A stretch of 64,000 bases of DNA from Eubacteriales bacterium (GTDB lineage: Bacteria; Bacillota; Clostridia; Lachnospirales; Lachnospiraceae), in assembly GCA_030537195.1 (NCBI GenBank), contig JAUNOK010000009.1:23449-87448 (forward strand), written 5' to 3'. A model generated the notes under the pieces. That model searched no databases. It saw only the letters and a list, made by a program, of their open reading frames with translations, and was not told where the DNA came from. Made by a program: the position numbers and the translations under genes. Below are positions 54,365-63,703 of the stretch, piece by piece; positions within the stretch are counted from its first letter, which is position 1; each line of letters starts with the position of its first letter.

Positions 54365-56542
54365 TTATCTTATACCAAAGATAAGGTAAAGCAGATTGTA
54401 GTTGTAGAACATTACTGCTGCAACAAGTGAAACAGTAGACATAATCTTGATAAGGATATCAAGAGATGGTCCTACAGTATCCTTTAATGGATCACCTACA
54501 GTATCACCAACAACGGCTGCGTCATGTGCTGGAGAGCCTTTGCCCTGTCCTTCAATAGCACCTGATTCGATGTACTTCTTACCGTTATCCCATGCACCAC
54601 CAGCGTTACCTGTGAAGATAGCAAGCATGATAGCTGAAAGAGTAGCACCGATAAGAAGACCGCCTACGAAGTAAGGTCCGAAAAGGAATCCGGCAATTAC
54701 AGGGAAAATGATTGAGATAATGGCTGGCATACGCATTTCCTTTAATGCCCCCTGAGAAGATATCTCAATACATGTCTTGTAGTCTGGTTTAGCCTTTCCT
54801 TCAAGGATACCAGGGATGTCTCTGAACTGTCTTCTTACTTCTTCAACCATCTTACGGGCAGCATTGGCAACGGCTTCAATAAGCATACCTGAGAACAGAT
54901 ATGGAAGAGCACCACCAACTAAAGCACCAGCAAGAATAAGTGGGTTAGTGAAGTTAAGGTCGAGGCTGCTTCCCTCTGGCTGGAATGCGTAAAGGAAACT
55001 AACCATAAGTGAAAGTGCTGCGAGTGAAGCTGAACCGATAGCGAAGCCTTTACCGATGGCAGCAGTTGTGTTACCAACTGAATCAAGCTTATCAGTAATC
55101 TCTCTTACTTCAGGTTCAAGCTCTGACATCTCTGCAATACCGCCGGCATTATCAGAGATTGGTCCATAAGTATCAACAGAAACAGTAGCTGATACGAATG
55201 AGAGCATACCTACGGCAGCCATGGCAATACCAAACATGCCTGAAACTGCGTATGAAACATAAGTTGTAATACCTAAAACAATAAGTGGATACATACAAGA
55301 TTTCATACCAACTGAAAGACCCTGTGTAATAGTTAAAGCTGCACCTTCCTTAGAAGCCTGTGCAATTGTCTGTGTTGGTTTGTAATCATAGCTTGTATAG
55401 TATTCTGCGATACCACCGATGATAACACCACTTACTACGCCAAGTGAAGCAGCAATCCAAGGTGATATGAAACCAATGTTAAATCCTGCAACCTTAAGAA
55501 TCTCTGTATTCTCGCCATTGAATAACAGATATGTAGCAACGAATCCGCCGATGATTGTAATTCCGGCAGCGCTCCATGTTGATATGTTAAGATCTCTGTG
55601 AGGATTGTCAGAACCCTTCTTTAAGAGAACATATGCGATACCAAGAATAGATGCGATAAGTCCGATTGCAGCAAATACAAGTGGGAAATACATCATCTTA
55701 GAGAGCATAGTGTCTGAAACTTCAAGGTTATTAGCTACATTTGAAAGGTAAAGACTTACTGCAAGAATAATTGCTGAAGATATAGCTCCAACAAATGATT
55801 CAAGAAGGTCAGAACCAAGTCCGGCAACATCACCTACATTATCACCAACATTATCTGCGATAGTAGCAGGATTTCTTGGATCATCTTCAGGAATATGTGC
55901 CTCTGTCTTACCAACAAGGTCAGCTCCCATATCTGCTGCCTTAGTATATATACCGCCGCCGACACGGTTAAACATAGCAACAATAGAGCAGCCAAGTGCG
56001 TAGCATGAAAGACATTGTGTGAATACATGACCACCACGGAGTGCCTCAATATCAAGCATGTTAAGACCGAATCCAAATATGATATATACAAGGAAAAGTC
56101 CTAAAAGTGCGAAACCGCCAACGCACAGACCCATAACTGAGCCACCCTTTAAAGCTACCTTAAGTGTTGAACCAATGTTCTTAGTGTTGCGGGCTGTATT
56201 AGAAACTCTTACGTTAGCGTAAGTAGCAATCTTCATACCTACCCAGCCAGCTGATGCACTCATGATAACACCAATCATGAAACATACAGATGGCTCCCAG
56301 CTAAATACTCCGTACTGTACAGTGAATATAGCTGCAAATACTACTGCAATAATAACAACTACTACAGTAATAATTTTGTACTCGTATGTAATAAATGCGT
56401 TAGCACCAACTCTGATGGCTGCTGCAATTTCTTTCATACGGTCTGTTCCTTCATCGAGTTTCTTAACACCGATGAAGTTGAATGCTGCATAACCGAGCGC
56501 GAGCAGGGCTGCAACAATGACTAGAATTAATAAAGCTTCCAT
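54365..56542 (-). CDS. hppA: K+-stimulated membrane-bound pyrophosphatase (Na+ or H+ pump)
   Basis: A 725-residue, about 16-helix membrane enzyme that couples pyrophosphate hydrolysis to ion export. The pyrophosphate-binding DxxxD motifs are seen in KAADMGADLVGKTE near 200 and DNVGDNVGDVAG near 227, with a further acidic set near the C terminus (GDTVGDPLKDT). The GNTTAAIGKG motif near 490 has Ala where K+-independent H+ pumps have Lys, so the enzyme is K+-dependent; many such enzymes in clostridia export Na+. GAGGAG precedes the ATG. A good promoter lies upstream on the same strand. Confidence 0.95.
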   Translation of the reverse strand: MEALLILVIVAALLALGYAAFNFIGVKKLDEGTDRMKEIAAAIRVGANAFITYEYKIITVVVVIIAVVFAAIFTVQYGVFSWEPSVCFMIGVIMSASAGWVGMKIATYANVRVSNTARNTKNIGSTLKVALKGGSVMGLCVGGFALLGLFLVYIIFGFGLNMLDIEALRGGHVFTQCLSCYALGCSIVAMFNRVGGGIYTKAADMGADLVGKTEAHIPEDDPRNPATIADNVGDNVGDVAGLGSDLLESFVGAISSAIILAVSLYLSNVANNLEVSDTMLSKMMYFPLVFAAIGLIASILGIAYVLLKKGSDNPHRDLNISTWSAAGITIIGGFVATYLLFNGENTEILKVAGFNIGFISPWIAASLGVVSGVIIGGIAEYYTSYDYKPTQTIAQASKEGAALTITQGLSVGMKSCMYPLIVLGITTYVSYAVSGMFGIAMAAVGMLSFVSATVSVDTYGPISDNAGGIAEMSELEPEVREITDKLDSVGNTTAAIGKGFAIGSASLAALSLMVSFLYAFQPEGSSLDLNFTNPLILAGALVGGALPYLFSGMLIEAVANAARKMVEEVRRQFRDIPGILEGKAKPDYKTCIEISSQGALKEMRMPAIISIIFPVIAGFLFGPYFVGGLLIGATLSAIMLAIFTGNAGGAWDNGKKYIESGAIEGQGKGSPAHDAAVVGDTVGDPLKDTVGPSLDILIKIMSTVSLVAAVMFYNYNLLYLIFGIR

Positions 56543-56642
56543 GTTTTTTCTCCTCGTTAAAAATTATGTCCGTTACGCGTGCTTATAGAGATAATAAATG
56601 TGGCGTCATATATTATCTTGCTTTAAAACACCAACTTGTTAA

Positions 56643-56671
56643 AGTTTACTAAAAAATACGATAAAAGTCAA
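56643..56671 (-). promoter_or_regulatory. Promoter of hppA
   Basis: On the minus strand, TTGACT -35 (56666-56671) and TAAACT -10 (56643-56648) are 17 bases apart, giving a leader of about 95 bases. Confidence 0.5.
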
Positions 56672-56820
56672 ATTGATTTATGCAAATTTACCATGTTAAT
56701 ATTTTGACATATATGTTTGGAAAAATATTCATATAATTGCGTAATCAAAGGTGATAAGTTATAATTATTTTCTGTTAATAACAGACAATATAAAGATTAG
56801 ATGAAAGGATAATTTACCCT

Positions 56821-57240
56821 ATGAAAACTAAATTAAGAAAATTTATGCAGCAGATTGCATCATATGTTGAGATTGTTTTAGCTGCATTTTTACTCATAGT
56901 TATAATATTCTTAGCAGGAAAGTTTATTGCAGAGAGTGTGTGCGGAATCGGTTACGAGAATGCGACTCTGGAATATTTCCTTGAACAGGTTATGACACTG
57001 GCAATCGGAGTCGAGTTTGTAAAGATGTTATGTACACATACTCCAGGAACAGTTATTGAAGTTCTTATATTTGCAATTTCAAGACAGATGATAGCAGGTC
57101 ATGTATCGGGATTTGAAGCTTTTGCAGGTGTGGCTGCTATTGCGGGATTATTTGCAACTCATAAGTATCTTTATAGCAGAACATTTGGGGATGAAGATAA
57201 AGAAGAAAAAGAAGATAAGCAGGAAGAAAAGGAAGTCTAA
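56821..57240 (+). CDS. PsiE-like membrane protein
   Basis: A 139-residue membrane protein with about four helices and an acidic Glu/Lys tail. VEIVLAAFLLIVI near 17, VEFVKMLCTHTPGTVIEVLIFAISRQMI near 60-90 and AIAGLFATHKYL near 105 match the PsiE (phosphate-starvation-inducible) family. The role of PsiE is not established. The start codon is a plain ATG with AAAGGA upstream. It is 3 bases before the GH95 gene and likely co-transcribed. Confidence 0.75.
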   Translation: MKTKLRKFMQQIASYVEIVLAAFLLIVIIFLAGKFIAESVCGIGYENATLEYFLEQVMTLAIGVEFVKMLCTHTPGTVIEVLIFAISRQMIAGHVSGFEAFAGVAAIAGLFATHKYLYSRTFGDEDKEEKEDKQEEKEV

Positions 57241-57242
57241 AA

Positions 57243-59762
57243 ATGTATAGTTCATTTTCTAAGCGGTTCAGTCAGATTAAACCTTATGATGATTATAATG
57301 TTATAGATGTGCCATGGCATGAGGCTATGGTGGCAGGTAATGGAAGACTTGGCGTGCTTGAATCATGTGCACCTGTGGAGGACAGCCTTATATATCAGAA
57401 TGTTGAATTGGTTATGCCGTCAGAAGAGCCAAGACATGTGCCATATGAGGTTACATCACAGTTAGATGAAGCAAGACAGTCGGTTATTAATTTTGATGAT
57501 ACATGGAATATCCATGACAGAAAAAGAACGAATATGTACTGTTATCATCCGGCACATATGGTAAGACTGACGCTTAAAGGAGAGCCGGATATTAAAGAAA
57601 AGCCGGATATCTCTGATTACAGAAGATGGACAGATTATAAAACAGGTACAATTAATACTACATTTAAAGCAGATGGAGCTTCTGTTTCAAGAAGTACATA
57701 TGTATCGCGAAAACAGAATGTAATTATAACTAAGATGACATCTGAAAAGGCGGTTGATGTGTCTGTATCAATAGATGATTTTGAATCTATGCCTAAGTTC
57801 GGAGTCCAGAAGAATAATGTTCCTGCACCTGAGCGCAATATGCTGTACTCAAGATTTGTGAAAGGTGACATAATAGGCACAGTTGTGCATTATCCTGAAT
57901 ATGAGGGAAGTGAACTTGCAAAGGGTGGATTTGCGGGAGTTACAAGAATACTGACTGATGGTGATATGAGTGTTTCATCAAGACATAAGGACAGCCGTGC
58001 ATACACATGCGTTGATGAGACTGCACCTGTTATTAACATTTCGCATGCGCAAATCATTACGCTTGTTACTTATACTGACTGGACAGATAATTTAGGAAAA
58101 TATTGTGAATTCACCAATAAGGTTAAGAATGAAGATACATTTGCATTAGTAGACAAATGTATTAACAAAGTCAATGGCATTGATATCACAGAAGAACCTG
58201 TAAGCCTGAAAGATAAGAATATAGAGCTTAAGCTTGACGGAGGATATTTCGGAGGGTTTGCTAATGAAGAATTACTTGATTTACAGAAGAATGAATATGA
58301 TATTATGCCTCATCTGCTGGAAAGATTATATTACAACGGTCTGTACGGAATGCAGGCGTGCGCAGGAATGACAGCACCGAGACTTAGTGGAATGTGGGTT
58401 GGTGAATGGAATCTGTTGTGGAGAAGTGCGTATACAATGGACGCTAATGTTAATATTCAGGTTTCGGGAATGAACAGCGCAGGGCTTTATGAAGCAGGCG
58501 TTGGTTATATGTGGTTTATTCTTCGCCAGATACCTGACTGGGTTAATAATGCGGCAATGGTATATGGAATGAAGGATGCTGTGCTGATTCCGGTTAATAC
58601 TGACGGTCACAGGGCAATGATGGTTGAGTACGATATTAATTATCCATTCCAGTACTGGAATGCCGGTGCCGGATGGATGCTTATTCCTATATATGAATTC
58701 TTACAGACTTACGGTGACGCAGTGATAACAACTGATGATGAGGTTCTTATTAAAATGTATGGCAAAGATACATTTGACATAAGAAAAGATGTATATGAGC
58801 CTCTTCTTAAGAAGACTTATAATTTCTGGAAACAGATTGGAAATCCTGAGTATTACACAGATTCAGATGGTAATGCAAGGTATGAGAAGGGTAAATCCAG
58901 CCTTAATGAGGGCGAGCATTATCTTATTATTCCGTCATTTTCACCAGAGAATAAGCCTTTGGGGTATCATAGTGCGATTACAGCCAATGCCGCAATGGAT
59001 ATATCTGCGGCTAAAGATGTAATTAATATGTATATTGAGATGATTAATAAAGAGATTGCTGATGAGGATAAGACTGTTGCAAAACAGGCTGTATCAGAGG
59101 CGGAAGCACTCTTAAGAATGTTGCCTGATTTTATGTATGATGAGTCGGGTGCAGTTAAGGAATGGTCTATGAAGGAGTACGGCGAGAATAATGCTCACAG
59201 GCATATAAGTCACCTTTATCCGGCATGGCCGACATTACAGACCCAGCATGACAGTAAGTTAGCGGGTGCATGCAGACAGGCAATTATTAACAGAAACCGT
59301 GAGAATAAGGGAAAAGACGATACCGCTTCACACGGCTGGATACATAAAGCGTTAGTAGAGGCGCGTCTTAAAAATGCAGATGCTGTATATGATACGCTTA
59401 ATCTGCTTGTACACAGCGACATATTCTACACAACTTTATTTACAGACCACAATACTGACAGGAGCAAAGGTGTGTACTGTACTGATACCGCATTTGGACT
59501 GGTTGGAATTATTAATGAGATGCTTGTATATTCGGATGAACATACAATAGAGCTGCTTCCGGCATGGTCAGACAAGCTTGGAAGCGGTATGGTTAAGGGA
59601 CTTCGTACAAGATGCGGAATAACTATTGATGAACTTAAGTGGGATATTGATAAAAAGAAAGTGTATGTAAGTCTTGACTGGGATAAGGCAGACAATATTA
59701 ACATAGTATGCAGAAATTACGAGATTGAAGAAATCGGACATGAGAGGCAGAATAATATATGA
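57243..59762 (+). CDS. GH95-family glycosidase (alpha-L-fucosidase/galactosidase type)
   Basis: An 839-residue enzyme with no signal peptide, so cytosolic. The N-terminal beta domain contains VPWHEAMVAGNGRLG near 23. The (alpha/alpha)6-barrel follows, with SGMWVGEWNLLWRS near 385, an HRHISHLYPAWP motif near 655 (equivalent to the GH95 HRHxSHLYGLxPG) and ASHGWIHKALVEARL near 695. GH95 enzymes are inverting alpha-1,2-L-fucosidases or related alpha-L-galactosidases acting on host or plant glycans. The gene overlaps the Nudix gene by four bases. No transporter is adjacent. Confidence 0.8.
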   Translation: MYSSFSKRFSQIKPYDDYNVIDVPWHEAMVAGNGRLGVLESCAPVEDSLIYQNVELVMPSEEPRHVPYEVTSQLDEARQSVINFDDTWNIHDRKRTNMYCYHPAHMVRLTLKGEPDIKEKPDISDYRRWTDYKTGTINTTFKADGASVSRSTYVSRKQNVIITKMTSEKAVDVSVSIDDFESMPKFGVQKNNVPAPERNMLYSRFVKGDIIGTVVHYPEYEGSELAKGGFAGVTRILTDGDMSVSSRHKDSRAYTCVDETAPVINISHAQIITLVTYTDWTDNLGKYCEFTNKVKNEDTFALVDKCINKVNGIDITEEPVSLKDKNIELKLDGGYFGGFANEELLDLQKNEYDIMPHLLERLYYNGLYGMQACAGMTAPRLSGMWVGEWNLLWRSAYTMDANVNIQVSGMNSAGLYEAGVGYMWFILRQIPDWVNNAAMVYGMKDAVLIPVNTDGHRAMMVEYDINYPFQYWNAGAGWMLIPIYEFLQTYGDAVITTDDEVLIKMYGKDTFDIRKDVYEPLLKKTYNFWKQIGNPEYYTDSDGNARYEKGKSSLNEGEHYLIIPSFSPENKPLGYHSAITANAAMDISAAKDVINMYIEMINKEIADEDKTVAKQAVSEAEALLRMLPDFMYDESGAVKEWSMKEYGENNAHRHISHLYPAWPTLQTQHDSKLAGACRQAIINRNRENKGKDDTASHGWIHKALVEARLKNADAVYDTLNLLVHSDIFYTTLFTDHNTDRSKGVYCTDTAFGLVGIINEMLVYSDEHTIELLPAWSDKLGSGMVKGLRTRCGITIDELKWDIDKKKVYVSLDWDKADNINIVCRNYEIEEIGHERQNNI

Positions 59763-60220
59763 CAACTACAACTTTATGTTATATAGAGCAGGATGGAAAG
59801 TATCTTATGCTTCACAGAGTAAAGAAGCAGCATGATATCAACGAAGGCAAATGGATTGGAGTAGGCGGACATGCTGAGAATCAGGAGACTCCTGAGGAGT
59901 GTCTTGTGCGTGAGGTAAAGGAAGAAACAGGTCTTACGCTTATATCATACAGATTCCGCGGACTTGTAACATTTATAAGTAATGAATGTGAACCGGAGCT
60001 TATGTGTGTATTCACGGCAGACGGATTTACAGGTGAGCTTATTGAATGTGACGAGGGCGAACTCGCCTGGGTTGACAAGAGAAAAGTTCCTGAACTTCCG
60101 ACATGGGAGGGTGACAGGGTATTTCTTGAACTTCTTCTTTCGGGTGAGAAGAGATTTTTCTCGATAAAGCTTAAGTATGAGGGCGATAAACTTGTGGAAA
60201 AACAGGTTAATCTGTATTAG
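59759..60220 (+). CDS. Nudix hydrolase (8-oxo-dGTP diphosphatase-like)
   Basis: A 153-residue Nudix protein. The complete box GX5EX7REVXEETGL is at residues 37-59 with all metal-binding glutamates. The length and the N-terminal LCYIEQDGKYLMLHR strand are typical of the MutT/8-oxo-dGTP diphosphatase group. It starts on the overlap ATGA with the GH95 gene and so is translationally coupled to it. Confidence 0.88.
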   Translation: MTTTTLCYIEQDGKYLMLHRVKKQHDINEGKWIGVGGHAENQETPEECLVREVKEETGLTLISYRFRGLVTFISNECEPELMCVFTADGFTGELIECDEGELAWVDKRKVPELPTWEGDRVFLELLLSGEKRFFSIKLKYEGDKLVEKQVNLY

Positions 60221-60265
60221 AATACAGGTTTGGATATATTGAACAGATGGAGTAATTTAGCAGTA

Positions 60266-61066
60266 ATGGACAGCAGTAGAGACAGCAATAAGAGTATTAA
60301 TAAGAAAAGTGATAAGAAAAATGTTATCAGCAAAGCACTCGTATGTGCATTTCCACATACTATCCCGATTCTGGCAGGCTTTCTGTTTCTGGGAATGGCA
60401 TATGGAATATACATGAATGTATCGGGATTCAGTTTTGTGTATCCGATGATTATGAGTGTGGTTATATTTGGCGGAAGTCTTGAATTCGTTACAGTAAGCA
60501 TGTTGTTATCAGCATTTGCACCAATACAGACACTTCTTATGGCATTCATGATTCAGGCAAGGCACCTGTTTTATGGAATAGCCATGCTTGACAAGTTCAA
60601 GAACATGGGCTGGAAGAAATTCTATCTCATATATGCAATGTGTGATGAGACCTTCAGTGTGAATTATTCAGCAGAGATTCCGGAAGATGTTGACCGCGGC
60701 TGGTTTTATTTCTGGGTGACTTTGTTTAACCAGATATACTGGGTTGGAGGCGCTACTTTTGGCGGACTGCTTGGCAATCTCATAACATTTGACACAAAGG
60801 GACTGGATTTCGTGATGACTGCGATGTTTGTAGTCATATTCATGGAGCAGTGGTCGAAAGAGAAGAATCACATGAGTGAGCTTATCGGCATGATTGCAAG
60901 CGTTGCCTGCCTGCTGATATTCGGAGCAGACAATTTCCTGATACCAACTATGGTTGTGATTGTTGTTATGCTTACGATGTTAAGAAAATATGATGAGAAA
61001 AGGGCTTTGAAAGAGTCCGGAAATGACACGATAAAAGAAGATTTGAAGGAGGACGCGGTACAATGA
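60266..61066 (+). CDS. azlC: AzlC-family branched-chain amino acid exporter subunit
   Basis: A 266-residue membrane protein with about six to seven helices. [21 protein letters not shown] near 40 and [40 protein letters not shown] near 70-110 are diagnostic of AzlC. With AzlD it exports branched-chain amino acids or their analogues. The start is uncertain: ATG 60266 is preferred, but TTG 60230 is in frame; both have weak ribosome binding sites. Its stop overlaps the start of azlD. Confidence 0.88.
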   Translation: MDSSRDSNKSINKKSDKKNVISKALVCAFPHTIPILAGFLFLGMAYGIYMNVSGFSFVYPMIMSVVIFGGSLEFVTVSMLLSAFAPIQTLLMAFMIQARHLFYGIAMLDKFKNMGWKKFYLIYAMCDETFSVNYSAEIPEDVDRGWFYFWVTLFNQIYWVGGATFGGLLGNLITFDTKGLDFVMTAMFVVIFMEQWSKEKNHMSELIGMIASVACLLIFGADNFLIPTMVVIVVMLTMLRKYDEKRALKESGNDTIKEDLKEDAVQ

Positions 61067-61392
61067 CGATAACACAGCAGATAATTACAATTGCCATGTG
61101 TACTCTTGGTACTATGGCGACGCGTTTTCTTCCATTTATGATATTTAATGAAAAGAGGACAACGCCGAAGTACATAACTTATCTGGGAAAGGTTCTTCCC
61201 GGAGCGATATTCTCAATGCTTATTGTATACTGCCTTAAGAATGTTAATGTGACAAGCTACAGCTATGGTCTGCCGGAACTGATTGCAATTATTGTGACGG
61301 TTCTTCTTCATAAATGGAAAAAGCAGATGCTTGTCTCTATCGCAGGCGGAACGATATGTTATATGCTGCTTGTGCAGCTGGTTTTCAGATGA
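61063..61392 (+). CDS. azlD: AzlD-family small subunit
   Basis: A 109-residue membrane protein with three helices. [42 protein letters not shown] is the typical AzlD segment. It overlaps azlC by four bases and completes the two-component exporter. Confidence 0.88.
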   Translation: MTITQQIITIAMCTLGTMATRFLPFMIFNEKRTTPKYITYLGKVLPGAIFSMLIVYCLKNVNVTSYSYGLPELIAIIVTVLLHKWKKQMLVSIAGGTICYMLLVQLVFR

Positions 61393-61438
61393 TTTCAGGC
61401 AAGTATATGATTGGAATATAGGAGTTGGAGGTTTAGAT

Positions 61439-61957
61439 ATGGATAAGAAATTATTAGTAGTTATTGATATGCAGAATGATTTCATTACAGGAGCATTAGG
61501 CAATAAAGAGTGTCAGGCAGTTGTGCCTGCAGTAGTAGATAAGGTTAAGAGTGCAGAAGGAAATGTTGATATTGTATACACACTCGATACCCACACGGAA
61601 GATTATATGAATACACAGGAGGGAAGAAATCTTCCAGTGAAGCATTGCATAAAGCCTGATAATGGCTGGAATCTGATACCTGAGCTTGAGGGAATCAAGG
61701 TGGTAAGAAGCTTTGAAAAGCCGACATTTGGCTCAATTGAACTTGCTGAATGGATTAAAGAGAATGGTTATACAGAGGTTGAGCTTGTCGGTGTATGCAC
61801 TGATATCTGTGTTATCAGTAATGCCATGACAATCAAGGCTGTTAACCCCGAAGTGGTAATATCAGTTGATGCAAAATGCTGCGCTGGAGTTACACCTGAG
61901 TCGCATGCCAATGCACTGGCAGCAATGAAGGTCTGCCAGATACAGGTGGAAGAGTAG
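61439..61957 (+). CDS. Isochorismatase-family cysteine hydrolase (nicotinamidase-like)
   Basis: A 172-residue alpha/beta hydrolase. The catalytic triad is complete: Asp in VIDMQNDF near 9, Lys in FEKPTFGS near 90 and Cys in VGVCTDICV near 122. TLDTHTEDY near 47 and KHCIKP carry metal-site residues typical of nicotinamidases. Substrate likely nicotinamide, or an unknown amide. ATG 61439 is behind TTGGAGG. Confidence 0.82.
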   Translation: MDKKLLVVIDMQNDFITGALGNKECQAVVPAVVDKVKSAEGNVDIVYTLDTHTEDYMNTQEGRNLPVKHCIKPDNGWNLIPELEGIKVVRSFEKPTFGSIELAEWIKENGYTEVELVGVCTDICVISNAMTIKAVNPEVVISVDAKCCAGVTPESHANALAAMKVCQIQVEE

Positions 61958-61997
61958 AGCTGGCAGGGTGAGCAAGCTGATGCGGGAGATTTTGCGG

Positions 61998-62286
61998 ATT
62001 GGACGCTATGGCAGAGGAAATGTTGTAGAAAGTCCAAAATCTTAGTGAGAAAGTGACGAATTGGACCTTGGAGCGTTGGAAGAGTAAGTGGAAGTCCAAA
62101 ACGACCGCGAGAAAGATGCAGATTGGACGCAGAGACAGATGAAAGGCTGCTGGAAGTCCAAAATGTTAGAGAGAAAGCGGCAAATTGGACCCCGGAGCGA
62201 TGAAAGGTAAGTGAAAGTCCAAAACGACCGCAAGAAAGTGGAAGATTGGACTTCGAAGCAGTTGTAAGGCAGGCACAAGTCCAAAA
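61998..62286. repeat. 62-bp tandem repeat array, five copies with internal hairpins
   Basis: Five units begin with ATTGGAC at 61998, 62060, 62122, 62184 and 62245, so the period is 62, 62, 62 and 61. Each unit holds a complementary AGTCCAAAA about 26 bases later, giving a TTGGAC/GTCCAA hairpin. Inter-hairpin segments alternate: units 2 and 4 continue with cgaccgc, units 1 and 3 with a TTAG-GAGAAAG type. A 124-bp higher-order period is therefore visible. It is not coding, since the period is not a multiple of three. It fills most of the 566-base gap between the cysteine hydrolase and alcohol dehydrogenase genes. Confidence 0.85.
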
Positions 62287-62408
62287 GAGTTAAGCTGACA
62301 CGGCAGTCGCATTACCTTGTTCCGAAAAATACAATTTTTAAATAACCTTATTGATTAATATCATCATATAGCAATAATCAATGCACCAAGATGATAGTTG
62401 ATCAGGAC

Positions 62409-62457
62409 AAAGGCGTCTGTGTTAATTCACGAAAGTGGATTGCACAGGCGCCTTTTT
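62409..62457 (+). terminator. Rho-independent terminator before alcohol dehydrogenase
   Basis: 13-bp arms (62409-62421 with 62443-62455, one wobble) followed by T residues. It ends transcription entering from the repeat array. Confidence 0.8.
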
Positions 62458-62523
62458 ATTTGCAGGAAAGATTGATTGTGTCGGGTGGATATATGAGATG
62501 GAGAAAAGATTGGAGGCAGGGAT

Positions 62524-63681
62524 ATGGTTAATTACACATGTATGCAGAATGTAAAAATTATGGCAGGACAGGGTGTTCATAAGAATATGGGCGAGGCGTT
62601 AAAAGAGGCAGGTTATAAGAAAGCATTTGTTGTATATGACAATGGCGTTAAGGCTGCTGGAATTATTGGAAAAGTGCTGGAAAGCTTAGATGAAGCTGGA
62701 ATCAGTTATACAGAATTTGACAAGGTGCTTCCTGATCCTCCTGCAAATGTGGTTGATGAAGGCGGAAAACTTTGCAGGGAACAAGGATGTGACTGTGTAA
62801 TAGGAATTGGAGGAGGAAGTGCCATAGACACAGCTAAAGGTATTAATATTCTCCGTGTTAATGGTGGAAGCATATTGGAATATGCCAATCCGGACAAAGA
62901 AATGAAGAAGTCGTCAGGACTTATGAGTGTTCCTACAACATCAGGAACCGGTTCGGAATTATCCAATGGACTTATCATATCGGATACAGAAAAGAATATT
63001 AAAGTTGCAATTCTTGTTGTTAATGGCATGAGTGAATTTGCGGTTATTGATCCGGAGTTTTCAGCAGGAATGCCTAAGGGGCTGACAATAATGACCGGAC
63101 TTGATGTATTTTCACATGCGGCAGAAGGATATACAACAATACTTGCTAATCCAATGACAGATATGATTACAAAGGCAATTATGGAAAATGTTGTAAAGTA
63201 TCTTCCAAAGGCAGTTGAGAACGGAGCTGATATGGAGGCAAGAGAAAAGATGCATATGGCAGCATCATTAGGAGGCTGGATGTTAGCTAATTCAAGTGCA
63301 CATGTCGGACATTCACTTGCACATATAATTGGCGGCATGTATCACATTCCGCATGGAGCCTGTTGTGCATATTCACTGCCTGTTGTGTTAGAAGCAGTAA
63401 GTGAAACACTTCCGGACAAAGTAAAAGATATTGGAACAATTCTTGGTGTTTCATATGACGGAACAGAAAGTGCTGGGGAGATAGGAATTAAAGCAGCAGA
63501 GGCTTATAAAAAATTTGCATATGAAACAGTGGGTGTTAAGAAGATAACAGATTATGTGAGTGATGAAACTGATATAAAGCTGCTTGCTGAAAGAGTTGTT
63601 AATGAACCGCTTGCAGGTCTGTCACCTGTTAAGATAACTGAGGAACTGGCAGGCAATATGATAAAGAAAATATTTTCATAA
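62524..63681 (+). CDS. Iron-containing alcohol dehydrogenase
   Basis: A 385-residue group III alcohol dehydrogenase. The NAD-binding GIGGGSAIDTAKGI near 96 and TTSGTGSELSNG near 139 are standard. Metal ligands lie in GLDVFSHAAEGY near 197 and SLAHIIGGMYHIPHGACCA near 265-285, with all histidines present. It interconverts an alcohol and an aldehyde or ketone with NAD(P)H; specificity unknown. The 2Fe-2S gene starts 22 bases later. Confidence 0.92.
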   Translation: MVNYTCMQNVKIMAGQGVHKNMGEALKEAGYKKAFVVYDNGVKAAGIIGKVLESLDEAGISYTEFDKVLPDPPANVVDEGGKLCREQGCDCVIGIGGGSAIDTAKGINILRVNGGSILEYANPDKEMKKSSGLMSVPTTSGTGSELSNGLIISDTEKNIKVAILVVNGMSEFAVIDPEFSAGMPKGLTIMTGLDVFSHAAEGYTTILANPMTDMITKAIMENVVKYLPKAVENGADMEAREKMHMAASLGGWMLANSSAHVGHSLAHIIGGMYHIPHGACCAYSLPVVLEAVSETLPDKVKDIGTILGVSYDGTESAGEIGIKAAEAYKKFAYETVGVKKITDYVSDETDIKLLAERVVNEPLAGLSPVKITEELAGNMIKKIFS

Positions 63682-63703
63682 ATGTAGAAAGGAAATGGTT
63701 GTT

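Noticed and set aside
62042..62284. Open frame on the minus strand across the repeat array
   Set aside because: The 62-base period shifts frame each unit, there is no ribosome binding site, and the apparent peptide is a by-product of the repeat.
61998..62286. CRISPR array reading of the 62-bp repeats
   Set aside because: Both repeat and inter-repeat parts are related between units and alternate in type. Spacers in CRISPR are unique, and no cas genes are near.
52713..62313. 12-base match GGCAGTCGCATT at 52713-52724 and 62302-62313 as a dispersed repeat
   Set aside because: Matches of this length are expected by chance in 64 kb, and similarity does not extend clearly beyond it.
62706..63338. 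210-residue open frame antisense to the alcohol dehydrogenase gene
   Set aside because: It lies entirely within a clearly coding gene and has no family signature.
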